NCBI RefSeq assembly: GCF_036032445.1
Contig: NZ_CP107932.1
Coordinates: 2,854,501 to 2,918,500 of the forward strand
Source of the DNA: Nocardia sp. NBC_00416
GTDB taxonomy: Bacteria; Actinomycetota; Actinomycetes; Mycobacteriales; Mycobacteriaceae
Direction of reading: 5' to 3'
Length of the DNA: 64,000 nt
In this document: positions 52,987 through 62,654 of the stretch, piece after piece
Numbering within the stretch: position 1 is the stretch's first letter
Layout of the letters: every line of letters begins with the position of its first letter
Translations under genes and position numbers: made by a program
Notes under the pieces: generated by a model
Told to the model about the DNA's origin: nothing
Databases searched by the model: none
Seen by the model: the letters and a program-made list of their open reading frames with translations, nothing else

Positions 52987-55094
52987 ACGCACCGCCGAGA
53001 ATTCTCAACTCCGGCCAGCCCGCCGCCGTGAACGGCGGCGGCGGGACGGTCACCCTGGTCGAGGCGAGCACCTTCTGCTTGTCCGACCCACTCGGCGATA
53101 TCCATTCCGGCACCTCGCAGGGCCTGTTCTACCGGGACTCCCGAGTGATCTCACGCTGGGAGCTGCGGCTGGACGGGCAACCGGCCGAGCACCTCACGGT
53201 GCTCACCCCGGAAGCCTTCAAAGGCCGGTTCATCCTGCGTAAGCCCCCGCGTGCCGGGGTGGCGGACAGCACCGTGCTCGTGGTGCGCCGCCGCCTCATC
53301 GGCAACGGCCTCAAGGAATCCATCACCGTGCACAACCTCGGTCACGAGGACACGGCGATGACCATCACCTTGTTCGTCGATTCCGATTTCGCGGATCTGT
53401 TCGCGGTCAAGGAGGGTCGCAACCACGGCGGCGGCGCCGAACACAACGCCGCGGACGGCGATCTGCATCTGACCGACCATTCCGAAGCCGGTCGTGGGCT
53501 GACCATCAGCGCCACGGCCGGGGCGGTCATGCTGCCCGGCACCATCACCTGGCAGGTGGTGGTGCCGGCCCGCGGCCGCTGGGATACCGAGATCCTGGCG
53601 CAGCCCGTGGTCTCGCACCGTCGCGTGCAGATGGCGTTCGGCGATGACGAGGACAGCCCGATCAGCCGGCTGAAGGCGTGGCGGGCCACCGCCACCGATC
53701 TCACCGCCACCGATCCGGCATTGTCGGAGGTGTTGCAGCGCACCGAGAGCGATCTCGGCGCGCTGCGCATCGACGGCAGCTCCGACGGCGCACCGGCCTA
53801 TGTCGCCGCCGGAGCGCCCTGGTTCATGGCCCTGTTCGGCCGCGACAGCCTGCTCACCTCGTGGATGGCGCTGCCGCTGGATTCCGCGCTCGCGGTCGGC
53901 ACCCTGCGGCGACTGGCGGATCTACAGGGGACGAAGCTCAATCCGATCACCGAGGAGGAACCGGGTCGCATCATGCACGAGATGCGGCACGGCCCGGCCA
54001 GCGGCCAGGTGCTCGGCGGCACCGTCTACTACGGTTCGGTCGACGCGACACCGCTGTTCGTCATGCTGCTGGCCGAATGCTGGCGGTGGGGCGCCGGCGA
54101 CTCGGTGATCCAGGAACTGCTCCCGGCCGCCGACGCGGCGCTTGCCTGGATCGACGAGTACGGGGACGCCGACGGCGACGGGTTCGTCGAATACCGCCGC
54201 AAAACCGATCGCGGGTTGAGCAACCAGGGGTGGAAGGACAGTTTCGACTCCATCAACGACGCGTCGGGTCATCTGGCCGAACCGTCCATCGCCCTGTGCG
54301 AGGTCCAGGGGTACGTGTACGCGGCCCGGCTGGCACGGGCCCAGCTCGCCGAGCACTTCGGCGACAACGGCACCGCCGCACGGCTGCGCGATCAGGCCGA
54401 GAACCTCAAGGACCGGTTCGACGAGGCGTTCTGGGTCGCCAAGAACGGCTGGTACGCCGTCGCCCTGGACGGGCAGAAGAACCAGGTCGACTCACTGACC
54501 AGCAATGCCGCGCAGTGCCTGTGGACCGGGATCGTTTCCGACGAACGTGCCGCCGAACTGATCGAGCGGCTGGCCGATGTGAGCATGGACAGCGGTTTCG
54601 GTCTGCGTACCCTGGCCGCCAGCATGGGCGCGTTCAATCCGATGAGCTACCACAACGGCTCGATCTGGCCGCACGACACCGCGATCGCGGTCGCCGGTCT
54701 GCTGCGCTACCGGCATATCGCGGGCGCCGGAGAATTGGCCGAACGCCTCACCACCGGTCTGCTGGACGCGGCCGGTGAGTTCGGGGGCCGGCTGCCCGAG
54801 CTGTTCTGCGGTTTCGCCCGCACGGAGTTCCGCTCACCGGTCCCCTACCCCACCTCCTGTTCGCCGCAGGCGTGGGCGAGTGCGGCGCCGCTGCTGCTGG
54901 TGCGCTCGTTCCTCGGGCTGTCCCCGTGTGTACCGCACCGTGTCCTGCGGGTGACCCCGCAGTTGCCGCGGGAATGGGGCAAAGTGGGCCTGACGGACCT
55001 GCGCCTGGGATCTGCCACGGTGAGCATCCACGCCGAGGGCTCCACGATGCACGTCCACGGTTTGCCGGACGACTGGAAACTTGTCACCGAATAG
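52983..55094 (+). CDS. Amylo-alpha-1,6-glucosidase / glycogen-debranching-like protein
   Basis: A 703-residue protein. The N-terminal glycogen-debranching domain (about 20-240) contains GLFYRDSRVISRWELRLDG. The C-terminal (alpha/alpha)6 barrel (about 270-650) is GH15/GH63-like, with APWFMALFGRDSLLTSWMAL, GDADGDGFVEYRRK, WKDSFDSINDASGHL and YHNGSIWPHDTAIAV; the acidic residues in FGRDS, WKDS and the later WPHD loop are the catalytic and substrate contacts. It is coupled to the GT4 gene (ATG 52983 inside its stop). Likely trims 1,6-linked glucosyl units or another intracellular alpha-glucan; substrate not proven. Confidence 0.88.
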   Translation: MNAPPRILNSGQPAAVNGGGGTVTLVEASTFCLSDPLGDIHSGTSQGLFYRDSRVISRWELRLDGQPAEHLTVLTPEAFKGRFILRKPPRAGVADSTVLVVRRRLIGNGLKESITVHNLGHEDTAMTITLFVDSDFADLFAVKEGRNHGGGAEHNAADGDLHLTDHSEAGRGLTISATAGAVMLPGTITWQVVVPARGRWDTEILAQPVVSHRRVQMAFGDDEDSPISRLKAWRATATDLTATDPALSEVLQRTESDLGALRIDGSSDGAPAYVAAGAPWFMALFGRDSLLTSWMALPLDSALAVGTLRRLADLQGTKLNPITEEEPGRIMHEMRHGPASGQVLGGTVYYGSVDATPLFVMLLAECWRWGAGDSVIQELLPAADAALAWIDEYGDADGDGFVEYRRKTDRGLSNQGWKDSFDSINDASGHLAEPSIALCEVQGYVYAARLARAQLAEHFGDNGTAARLRDQAENLKDRFDEAFWVAKNGWYAVALDGQKNQVDSLTSNAAQCLWTGIVSDERAAELIERLADVSMDSGFGLRTLAASMGAFNPMSYHNGSIWPHDTAIAVAGLLRYRHIAGAGELAERLTTGLLDAAGEFGGRLPELFCGFARTEFRSPVPYPTSCSPQAWASAAPLLLVRSFLGLSPCVPHRVLRVTPQLPREWGKVGLTDLRLGSATVSIHAEGSTMHVHGLPDDWKLVTE

Positions 55095-55213
55095 CAATCA
55101 CCCGGTGTGCCTACGTCGCGAACCGGTGCCGGGAGGGTATCTTAGGTGGTTTAGTTGATCATGGCCCCTTAGGATGGACGTCTGTCCACCAGTCGTCCGT
55201 AAGGGGTGGAACC

Positions 55214-55966
55214 ATGAATATCGTTGCCCGGCACCTTTTTCTAGCGATCGCGATCGCACTCGGACTGGCCGTCGTCCCCGCCGGGGCGAACGCCATGACG
55301 ATCGATCGACCCGATACCGCATCCGTGGCCTCGGTGAGCCCGCCCGACGGCGCCGTCGTAGGCATCGCCCATCCGGTTACCGTCCGGTTCTCGTCCGGGG
55401 TCGCCGATCGGACCCGCGCCGAGCAGTCGCTGTCGGTGACCGCCGGCGATCCGCTGCCCGGCGCCTATGCCTGGCGCGGAGACCGGGAACTGACCTGGAC
55501 ACCCAGCGGGTACCTGCCCGCGAACAGCACTCTCACCGTGAATTTCGGTGACCGCCGCACCCAGTTCGACACCAATGTCGGGGTGATCGCGGACGCGAAC
55601 ATGTCCACGCACACCTTCACCGTCAGCATGGGTGGCGTGCCGGTGCGGACCATGCCCGCGTCGATGGGCAAGCCCGGCTACGAGACGCCCACCGGTACCT
55701 ATCCGGTGCTCGAGAAGTTCCAGAACATCATCTTCGACTCCCGGACGATCGGTATCCCGCTGGATTCGCCCGAGGGTTATCTGATCGACGGTGAATGGGC
55801 CGAGCGGCTCACCTGGGGTGGCGTATTCGTCCACTCCGCACCCTGGTCGGTCGACCAGCAAGGCAACTCCAATGTGAGTCACGGCTGCATCAATCTGGCT
55901 CCGGCCGACGCCTCCTGGTACTACGAGAACGTCGGCATCGGCGACCCGGTGAACATCCACTGGTGA
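55214..55966 (+). CDS. L,D-transpeptidase with Ig-like domain
   Basis: A 250-residue exported enzyme that makes 3-3 peptidoglycan cross-links. Signal peptide: residues 1-28 (RHLFLAIAIALGLAVVPAGA N). An Ig-like domain (about 38-120) starts VASVSPPDGAVVGIAHPVTV. The YkuD domain (about 125-250) has MPASMGKPGYETPTGTYPVL, GGVFVHSAPWS and the catalytic SHGCINL with Cys225 and the preceding His. There is no lipobox, unlike LdtB-type mycobacterial enzymes. ATG 55214 with GGGGTGG upstream. Domain order matches actinobacterial Ldt enzymes of the LdtMt2 type. Confidence 0.92.
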   Translation: MNIVARHLFLAIAIALGLAVVPAGANAMTIDRPDTASVASVSPPDGAVVGIAHPVTVRFSSGVADRTRAEQSLSVTAGDPLPGAYAWRGDRELTWTPSGYLPANSTLTVNFGDRRTQFDTNVGVIADANMSTHTFTVSMGGVPVRTMPASMGKPGYETPTGTYPVLEKFQNIIFDSRTIGIPLDSPEGYLIDGEWAERLTWGGVFVHSAPWSVDQQGNSNVSHGCINLAPADASWYYENVGIGDPVNIHW

Positions 55967-55969
55967 CCG

Positions 55970-56006
55970 GTTCCCGGGCGGGAGCGTCTCGTTCACGCCC
56001 GGGAAC
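55970..56006 (+). terminator. Terminator of the L,D-transpeptidase gene
   Basis: GTTCCCGGGCG (55970-55980) pairs perfectly with CGCCCGGGAAC (55996-56006), starting 4 bases after the stop codon. Confidence 0.75.
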
Positions 56007-56090
56007 GCCCCCGCGCTGCGCGGCGGGCGCCGATCCACTAGAACAGTGGAGAGCGACCGCGCGTCGTGAACCGATGAAGGGGGCCGCGCC

Positions 56091-57116
56091 ATGGATCGAC
56101 CGCCCTCGGGTCCGCCCGGCGGGGAGTGGTACCGCGGGGACGAGGACTCCGGCGGCTCGCCGCACCCACCGGATCCCGGATACACCGACCCGGACCCGCA
56201 CTCGCGCCGGCCGGACCTCTACACCCCGCAGTACGACCCGGCAGACCTGTCCGTGGCACCGGACGAGGCGATGCCCACCGAACCGATCCCGGTGCTCCGG
56301 CTCCCGGGCTGGGACAGCGGCAACGCCACCTACGAGGGCAGCTGGTCGGACTGGGTGGCGCGGGCGAACGAGGACTCGGCCGCGCCGGTCCGGGACCGCG
56401 AGCCGCACCCGGGCGCCACGGCCTACGCCGACCCGCCCGAAGCCGACATTCCCCACACGGACTCCCCAGCGCCCGACTCCGCGGACAGCACGCCGGCGGG
56501 AGCCCGGGAGCGGCTGCGCCGGCGCCTGACACCACCCGACCCGGCCGCGCCCGCACCCGACCGGTCCACCGAGTCCGCCCCCGGCCGAAACCGCTGGGTG
56601 CCGGCACTGCTGGGCATCGCCGGGGCCGGGGCGCTCGGCGCGGCCGCCTACGTCCAGTTCGCGGTCGTCGGCGGCGACGAGGCACACCCGCCCGCCGCGG
56701 CCGCGCCCAGCGCCACCGCGCCCGCTACGGCCGTACCCGACCAGAACTGTCCGGCCGAACGGGTCGGCAATACCGTGCAGGGCAACGATCCGGGCGGCGC
56801 AGATTCGGGTCCGGCGGCGATTTTCGGGTTTCAGCACGCTTATTACGTCACCCGATCCGGGGAGCAGGCCCGCGCCCTGGTCGCACCCGATGCCGCGGTG
56901 CCGTCGGCCGCCGATATCCAGCGGGGTATCGACACCATTCCCATCGGGACCACGCACTGCGTCCGAATAGCCCCCGGGGCCTTCGTCGGCCAGTACACCG
57001 TGTCGATCACCGAGTACCAGCCGGGGAGCGCGCCCCTGAGTTACAACCCGCAACTGGTCACGGCGATGCGAATCGGTGACCGAACCTTGATCACCGGTAT
57101 CGGCCCCATGCCCTGA
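56091..57116 (+). CDS. Single-pass membrane protein with Pro-rich cytosolic region
   Basis: A 341-residue protein. Residues 1-165 are disordered and Pro/Asp/Arg-rich, with acidic repeats (PDPGYTDPDPH, PEADIPHTDSPAPDS). A transmembrane helix follows (WVPALLGIAGAGALGAAAYV, about 166-187). The outer domain of about 135 residues (GPAAIFGFQHAYYVTRSGEQ, ALVAPDAAVPSAADIQRGID, CVRIAPGAFVGQYTVSITEY) has one disulfide candidate (NCPAER with THCVRI). The outer domain resembles one seen on many Nocardia membrane proteins and on some kinases, including a loose likeness to the receptor kinase here. No function known to me. ATG 56091 follows GGGGGCC. Confidence 0.6.
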   Translation: MDRPPSGPPGGEWYRGDEDSGGSPHPPDPGYTDPDPHSRRPDLYTPQYDPADLSVAPDEAMPTEPIPVLRLPGWDSGNATYEGSWSDWVARANEDSAAPVRDREPHPGATAYADPPEADIPHTDSPAPDSADSTPAGARERLRRRLTPPDPAAPAPDRSTESAPGRNRWVPALLGIAGAGALGAAAYVQFAVVGGDEAHPPAAAAPSATAPATAVPDQNCPAERVGNTVQGNDPGGADSGPAAIFGFQHAYYVTRSGEQARALVAPDAAVPSAADIQRGIDTIPIGTTHCVRIAPGAFVGQYTVSITEYQPGSAPLSYNPQLVTAMRIGDRTLITGIGPMP

Positions 57117-57184
57117 GTGCCACGATTCGGCCCGGATCGGCCGACGAGGTGGTCCGCCGCGACTCCGAGGAGCAGACTCGGAAG

Positions 57185-58177
57185 ATGGACGCCATCGGTA
57201 CGGCTCGGGTGCCCGACCATCCGACAGTGCAGGCAGCTCTTTCTCTCGCCCGGCGGGCCCCGTCGGTGCACAACACGCAACCATGGCGCTGGGTGTTTGA
57301 CGGCCATCGGCTCCAGCTCTACCGCGATACCGCCCGGCAGTTGTTCTCGGCCGACCCGCAGGGCCGCCAGCTCGTGATCAGCTGCGGCGCCATGCTCGAC
57401 CACGCGCGGACCGCGTTCGCGGCGGCGGGGTGGGATACCACAGTCACACGGCTGCCCGATACCGCGGCCGACCATCTGGCCACCCTCGACTTCGCACCGG
57501 CCCGGACGGTGTCGGATGCGGTCCGCGCCCACGCAACGGCCATCGAACGGCGCCACACCGACCGGTTGCCGATGCTGCCGCCCCGCGACTGGGACCGGGT
57601 GGCGCCCGGGCTGCACACCGCCGCCGCCGCGCACGACGTCACACTGGGTGTTCTGGACGACTCGGCCCGGCTGCGGCTGGCGGCCGCGTCGGCCCAGTCG
57701 GCGGCCCTGCGCGAATACGATCCGCAGTACCTGAACGAGCTGCACTGGTGGGCCGGCAACGACTCGCCCGCCGACGGGGTGCCGATCTCCGCGCTGGTCT
57801 CGGCGGCGGAGCTGGCACAGGTGGGAGTGGGCCGCGCCTTTCCGGTCGCACCGCCGTCGTTGCGGCGCGGCGAACTGATCGATGCCTCCCGGCTCCTGGT
57901 GATCGGTTCGGCCGCGGATAGCCCCCTCGACTGGCTCCGCACCGGCGAAGCCCTGTCCGCGGTACTGCTGGAGTGCACCGCGGCCGGGCTGGCGACCTGC
58001 CCGCTGACCCACATCACCGAGGTCCCGGTCAGCCGGCGCACCATCGCGAATCTGCTGCCCGAACCCGCCTCTCCGCAGGTGGTGGTGCGAGTGGGCACCG
58101 CGCCCGGTTCTTCGGCGCTGCCCCCGACACCGCGCCGCACCGTCGGCGATTTCCTGGAACTCCACCGCGCCGGCTGA
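57185..58177 (+). CDS. Acg-like nitroreductase-fold FMN protein
   Basis: A 330-residue protein of the Acg family (compare Rv2032, a DosR-regulon protein). Two tandem nitroreductase-like halves are visible, with the FMN-site start [20 protein letters not shown], a central [17 protein letters not shown] and the C-terminal [23 protein letters not shown]. The family appears to sequester FMN rather than reduce nitro compounds. ATG 57185 is preferred; GTG 57149 is possible. It lies 68 bases after the membrane-protein gene and could be cotranscribed. No DosR box was recognised. Confidence 0.85.
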   Translation: MDAIGTARVPDHPTVQAALSLARRAPSVHNTQPWRWVFDGHRLQLYRDTARQLFSADPQGRQLVISCGAMLDHARTAFAAAGWDTTVTRLPDTAADHLATLDFAPARTVSDAVRAHATAIERRHTDRLPMLPPRDWDRVAPGLHTAAAAHDVTLGVLDDSARLRLAAASAQSAALREYDPQYLNELHWWAGNDSPADGVPISALVSAAELAQVGVGRAFPVAPPSLRRGELIDASRLLVIGSAADSPLDWLRTGEALSAVLLECTAAGLATCPLTHITEVPVSRRTIANLLPEPASPQVVVRVGTAPGSSALPPTPRRTVGDFLELHRAG

Positions 58178-58244
58178 CCCGGGACCGCCCGGTGGCCGCG
58201 TGGGAACATCCCCGAGCCCGTCGGAATCGGAATACTGTGCTCCC

Positions 58245-59156
58245 ATGACTGCCGCGATCGATATCTCCGGTCTGCAGAAGACATTCGGCCGCACCCGCGC
58301 ACTGGACGGACTCGACCTGCAGGTGAGCTCGGGCGAGGTACACGGGTTCCTGGGACCCAACGGCGCCGGGAAATCCACCACCATCCGGGTCCTGCTGGGG
58401 CTCTTGCGCGCCGACGGCGGCACCGTCCGGCTGCTGGACAGCGACCCTTGGTCCCGGGCCGCGGAGTTGCACCGCCGACTGGCCTATGTTCCCGGTGATG
58501 TGAACCTGTGGCCCAACCTCACCGGCGGCGAGGTGATCGATCTGCTCGGCCGGCTGCGCGGCGGAATCGACGAGAGCAGACGGCGCGACCTGCTGGAACG
58601 CTTCGATCTCGATCCGACGAAGAAGGGCCGCACCTACTCCAAGGGCAACAGGCAGAAGGTGGCGCTGGTCGCCGCCCTGGCCTCCGATGTCGAACTGCTG
58701 CTGTTCGACGAACCCACCTCCGGACTGGATCCGCTGATGGAGGCGGTGTTCCAGGAATGCGTCGAGGAGATGCGCCGGGACGGACGCACCGTCCTGCTGT
58801 CGAGCCATATCCTGGCCCAGGTCGAGGCGCTGTGCGATCGGGTGACCATCATCCGGCAGGGCCGGGCGGTGGAGTCCGGTACCCTCGCCGATCTGCGGCA
58901 CCTCACCCGGACCTCGATCGAGGCCGAAACTCAGCGTCCGGTCACCGGACTCGGCGACCTACGAGGTGTGCACGATCTCATCGCCGACGGCACCCGGGTC
59001 CGCTTCCAGGTCGACACTGTCGAATTGGGCGCGGCGATGGAACATCTCACCACTTTCGGTATCCGGACCCTCACCAGCCAGCCGCCGACGCTGGAGGAAC
59101 TGTTCCTACGCCATTACGGCGACGAACTCGCGGCGGCGGGGGTGCCGGAATCATGA
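58245..59156 (+). CDS. ABC exporter ATP-binding subunit
   Basis: A 303-residue ATPase of the DrrA/multidrug export class. Walker [11 protein letters not shown]-loop region [14 protein letters not shown], signature [16 protein letters not shown] (a slightly altered SGxx signature, here SKGN), Walker [14 protein letters not shown] and H-loop LLSSHIL are all present. A C-terminal extension of about 80 residues follows. ATG 58245 lacks a ribosome site, but TACTGT ends 8 bases before it, so the transcript is probably leaderless. It is coupled to the permease by an ATGA overlap. Confidence 0.93.
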   Translation: MTAAIDISGLQKTFGRTRALDGLDLQVSSGEVHGFLGPNGAGKSTTIRVLLGLLRADGGTVRLLDSDPWSRAAELHRRLAYVPGDVNLWPNLTGGEVIDLLGRLRGGIDESRRRDLLERFDLDPTKKGRTYSKGNRQKVALVAALASDVELLLFDEPTSGLDPLMEAVFQECVEEMRRDGRTVLLSSHILAQVEALCDRVTIIRQGRAVESGTLADLRHLTRTSIEAETQRPVTGLGDLRGVHDLIADGTRVRFQVDTVELGAAMEHLTTFGIRTLTSQPPTLEELFLRHYGDELAAAGVPES

Positions 59157-60763
59157 CGGCGCCGAGCAGAACCCGGACCGCGGGCGCTTTCACCGGCACC
59201 GGTGTCCTGACCCGGTTCGCGCTCCGCCGCGAACGCTTTCCGCTGGTGGCCTGGATCGTGGGCGATACCCTGGTGTACTGGTCACAGGCGGTCGCGCTGG
59301 ACGCCGCGTACCCGAACCAGTCCGATCTGGACGCACTCGCCCGGAGCATGTCCGGTAACGCCGCCATGATCGCCATGGCCGGACCGCCCCGGGTGCTGGA
59401 TACCGTGGCGGGCCAGGTCGCGTTCCAGTCCAGTGCGTTCGGTATGGCGGTGGCCGGGCTGATGAGCATGTTCCTCATCGGACGCCACACCCGCGCCAAC
59501 GAGGAAACCGGACGCGACGAACTCATCCGCTCCGGGGTGGTCGGCCGCTACGCGCCGCCGACGGCGGCGGCCTTGGTCACGGTCGGCGCGAATCTTCTAC
59601 TCGGGGCGGCGATCACCCTCAGCCTCATCAGCTACGGTCTTCCGGTCGCGGGTTCGCTCGCGCTGGGTGTGGGCGCCACCTGCGCCGGCTGGGTGTTCGG
59701 GGCGATCGCGCTGCTCGCGGCGCAGGTCAGCGCGAGTACGCGCGCCTGCTACGCGATCACCGGAACGGCGCTGGCGGTCTCCTATCTGCTGCGCGCGGTC
59801 GGTGATGTCGGCAACGGGGTGCTGTCCTGGTTCTCGCCGCTGGGCTGGGGGCAGGCGATGCGGCCCTACGACGGCGAGATCTGGTGGCCCGCCGGGCTTT
59901 CGGTGCTGGTCGCGATCGGCATCGGGGTGGCGGCGGCCCGGGTCCTGGACCGGCGAGATTTCGGCGCCGGACTGATTGCGCCGCGGCCGGGGCCGGCGCG
60001 CGCCGCCGAATCCCTGCACGGAACGGTAGGTCTGGCCTGGCGGTTGCAGCGGGGTCTGCTGTTCGGCTGGGCGGTCGGGATGTTCCTCGGCGGGATGTCG
60101 TTCGGCACGATCGGTGACGATGTCGACGATCTGCTGGGCGATATCGATCTCGACCAGATCCTCGGCCAGAACATGGGCAGTATGGTCGACGCGTTCTACG
60201 CCATGGCCGTCGCGATCCTGGCCATTATCGCCTCCGCGTACACCATCTCGGCCGGGCTGCGCCTGCGGTCCGAGGAAATGTCCGGACATGCCGAACCGCT
60301 GCTGTCCACCGGACTGGGCCGGGTGCGCTGGACGGTCGGTCATCTCGTACTCGTGCTGGGCGGTTCGGCCGTCGTAGTAGCACTCAGCGGTTTCGGAATG
60401 GGCGTCACCTATGGCCTGATCACCGGCGATCCGGCACAGATGGTCACACTGACCGGAGCCGCGCTGACCTATCTTCCGGCCGTGTGGGTGTTGGGCGGTG
60501 TCACGCTGCTCCTGTTCGGCTTCGCGCCCCTGATCAACTCGGCGGCCTGGCTGGTCATGGCTTTCTGCGTGGTCGTCTTGATGTTCGGCGCGACCCTGAA
60601 ATTCCCCGGATGGCTGATGAGCCTGTCCCCGTTCGACAATATCCCGCTGGTTCCGGCGACGGCATTCGATCCGGTGCCGGTACTGCTCACCTCGGCGGTG
60701 GCACTGCTGTTGTGCGCGGCGGGGATATTCGGGTTCCGTCGCCGCGATCTGCAGACCAACTGA
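59153..60763 (+). CDS. ABC exporter permease (exporter of polyketide antibiotics family)
   Basis: A 536-residue permease with about twelve transmembrane helices in two similar halves ([20 protein letters not shown] and, later, [20 protein letters not shown]). The long loops [20 protein letters not shown] and [20 protein letters not shown] repeat the E-(E/T)-x-G-(R/H)-x-E-(L/P)-(I/L) pattern typical of the COG3559 exporters. Together with the ATPase it should pump a lipophilic antibiotic or xenobiotic outward. No TetR gene is adjacent, so its control is unknown. Confidence 0.92.
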   Translation: MTAPSRTRTAGAFTGTGVLTRFALRRERFPLVAWIVGDTLVYWSQAVALDAAYPNQSDLDALARSMSGNAAMIAMAGPPRVLDTVAGQVAFQSSAFGMAVAGLMSMFLIGRHTRANEETGRDELIRSGVVGRYAPPTAAALVTVGANLLLGAAITLSLISYGLPVAGSLALGVGATCAGWVFGAIALLAAQVSASTRACYAITGTALAVSYLLRAVGDVGNGVLSWFSPLGWGQAMRPYDGEIWWPAGLSVLVAIGIGVAAARVLDRRDFGAGLIAPRPGPARAAESLHGTVGLAWRLQRGLLFGWAVGMFLGGMSFGTIGDDVDDLLGDIDLDQILGQNMGSMVDAFYAMAVAILAIIASAYTISAGLRLRSEEMSGHAEPLLSTGLGRVRWTVGHLVLVLGGSAVVVALSGFGMGVTYGLITGDPAQMVTLTGAALTYLPAVWVLGGVTLLLFGFAPLINSAAWLVMAFCVVVLMFGATLKFPGWLMSLSPFDNIPLVPATAFDPVPVLLTSAVALLLCAAGIFGFRRRDLQTN

Positions 60764-61076
60764 TCGGTTGCCCTGGACCGCGGTCCGGGGCGAGCGGTGG
60801 CCCAGGTTCGGCCGACACGCGGGTCATGTCCCGTTCAGGTGGAACGCCGAGACCTCACCGTGCCGGAACACCAACCGGTGCTGCCGGGGATCTTTGCAGA
60901 CCTGCGGTCCGGAGAACAGGGCGGTGACCAGGCGTGCACGCCGCCCGGGAGGTCCACGGATGCGACCGGCCGCCTGCTCACGAATGCGTGCGTTGTGCCC
61001 GGAGTATCCGAGCCCCTGGATCGAGAACTGATGAGGCAGTGCGGTTCTGCATGGCACTCCCGACCGAGCTACCGGA
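60764..61076. other. Intergenic region, no gene recognised
   Basis: Between the permease and the leftward P450 there is no clear gene. A leftward frame at 60824-61057 ends VFRHGEVSAFHLNGT and has some protein-like character in its last 35 residues, so it may be a decayed C-terminus. I cannot assign it. Confidence 0.4.
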
Positions 61077-62318
61077 CTATTGGATCCCGGCGCTGATCGG
61101 CGGGCTCTCGGGGAAAGTGACCGGGAGAGCGGAAAGAGCCCGGTGGAACGGACCCGGTCGCCACTGCAACTCGTTCGCCGGGATCGCCAGCTCCATCTCG
61201 GGGAGGGCGTCCAGCAGCTGATCGATCGCGTCCTGCACGATCAGTACCGCCGCCGGACGAGCCGGGCAGGCGTGCGGGCCCGTCCCGAATGCCAGATGCG
61301 AACGATTGTCGGTCACCTCGCCGGTGCGGATGGCGGGATCGTTGTTGCAGGCGGCCATGCTGATCATCACCGGCTGGTGCGCCGGTAACCAGACATTGTC
61401 GATCAGGATCGGCTGGCGCGGATAGCTGATGCAGTAGTTCGCCATCGGCGGATCGTTGAACAGCACCTCGTCCAGCGCATCCCGGGTCGACAAACTCCCG
61501 TCCAGCACGTTCGCGGCGAACCGCTCGTCGGTCAGCATCAGCAACAGGGTGTTCGAGATCAAGTTCTGCACCGGTTCGATACCCGCCCCGTACAGCGTCA
61601 CCAGCTGGTGCAACATCTCCTCGTCGTCCAACGCCACCGGATGCTCGACCAGCCAGCTGGTGATATCGGCGCCGGGATCGGCGCGTTTGACCCGGATCAG
61701 TTCCAGCAATGCCTCGGACAGCATCTGGTTGCCGCGCTCGGCATCGACGGTATCGAACAGGGCGGCCATCCCGGTGGCCGCGCGCTGGCCGATATCGGGC
61801 GAGCAGCCGAGGGTGGCATTGTGTATGGAGAAGGCGAGGGGCAATGCGAACTGGCTGACCACATCGCAGTGGCCGACCTCGCAGAACGAGTTGATCAGCG
61901 GTATCGCGACCTGCTCGACGGTTGTGTGCAGCCGATGCAGATCGACCTTCCCGAGCGCCGTGGCGGCTGCCGAGCGGTAACGGAGGTGGTCCCGGCCCGC
62001 GCTGCGAATCGGGTTGGGGCGCCACTCCATCATCGGCCGGATCGGGCAATCAGCGGGTATGTTCTTCTCCCAGGCCCGTGGGTCGGCCGGGAAATGATCC
62101 GGATCGTGCAGGATCTGCAATGCCGCGTGGTAGCCGATCACCAGGGTGGCCGGTACCCCCGGCGACAGTTCCACCGGGGCCAGCGAACCGAAGCGCCGTC
62201 GCATCTCTCGATACACTGTGTGCGGGTCGGCGGCGAATTCCTCCGAATACAAGGAAACACGTGGACCGTCGAAGTCCCGGGGTGCCGCGGGCGAAAAGGG
62301 TGCGCTGTCGATATTCAA
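61077..62318 (-). CDS. CYP157-like cytochrome P450 lacking ExxR (copy 1)
   Basis: A 413-residue P450. The heme site is LAFGTGPHACPARPAAVL with Cys351. The K-helix reads DALDEVLFNDPP, so the arginine of the near-universal ExxR motif is Phe, and the I-helix reads YGAGIEPVQN, with Pro where Thr normally sits. These departures are known for CYP157-type enzymes, which also share the N-terminal LYSEEFAADPHTVYREMRRR and VELSPGVPATLVIGY. In Streptomyces such enzymes are often linked to conservon operons; none is in the window. ATG 62318 is the start. No ferredoxin gene is adjacent. Confidence 0.88.
   Translation of the reverse strand: MNIDSAPFSPAAPRDFDGPRVSLYSEEFAADPHTVYREMRRRFGSLAPVELSPGVPATLVIGYHAALQILHDPDHFPADPRAWEKNIPADCPIRPMMEWRPNPIRSAGRDHLRYRSAAATALGKVDLHRLHTTVEQVAIPLINSFCEVGHCDVVSQFALPLAFSIHNATLGCSPDIGQRAATGMAALFDTVDAERGNQMLSEALLELIRVKRADPGADITSWLVEHPVALDDEEMLHQLVTLYGAGIEPVQNLISNTLLLMLTDERFAANVLDGSLSTRDALDEVLFNDPPMANYCISYPRQPILIDNVWLPAHQPVMISMAACNNDPAIRTGEVTDNRSHLAFGTGPHACPARPAAVLIVQDAIDQLLDALPEMELAIPANELQWRPGPFHRALSALPVTFPESPPISAGIQ
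61417..61543. repeat. Near-identical tract shared by the two P450 genes
   Basis: Bases 61417-61543 match 62995-63121 with one mismatch (61515 against 63093). The first 98 bases are identical. Flanking parts of the two genes are clearly more diverged. The tract codes for the stretch from LLMLTDERFAANVLDGSLST through the K-helix region. Confidence 0.85.
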
Positions 62319-62654
62319 CGTCTGCTGGTTCCTGCACGGTGATGTCTACGGCGGGAACTCCCACCGGAGGGCTGAGTGGCGACTCTCACTGGAACCTAGC
62401 GGGCCGAATCGAGTTTCGCAGCGTCACAGGTTTTCTGATACTCCCGCCCCGGCCACCCACTCCGCCCGACTCGCGGCCCCCATGCGAGCCATCCGTGAGC
62501 TACCTCCGGAATCGCCCGCGCCCGGCAGCGTATCCGCCGAGATCACACCCGAATACAGTGAGCAACATCACTGCAGCCGGAGCGACACGTGAGCACCAGC
62601 GGCACACACCAGCGACCGGACGGGAACACCACCCGGCCGAACTGTGTCCACGGC
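62319..62654. other. Intergenic region between the two P450 genes
   Basis: No gene is recognised. The upstream half should hold the promoter of the downstream P450 gene (start 62318). GGAATACGA-type motifs are absent, and I see no convincing operator. Confidence 0.4.
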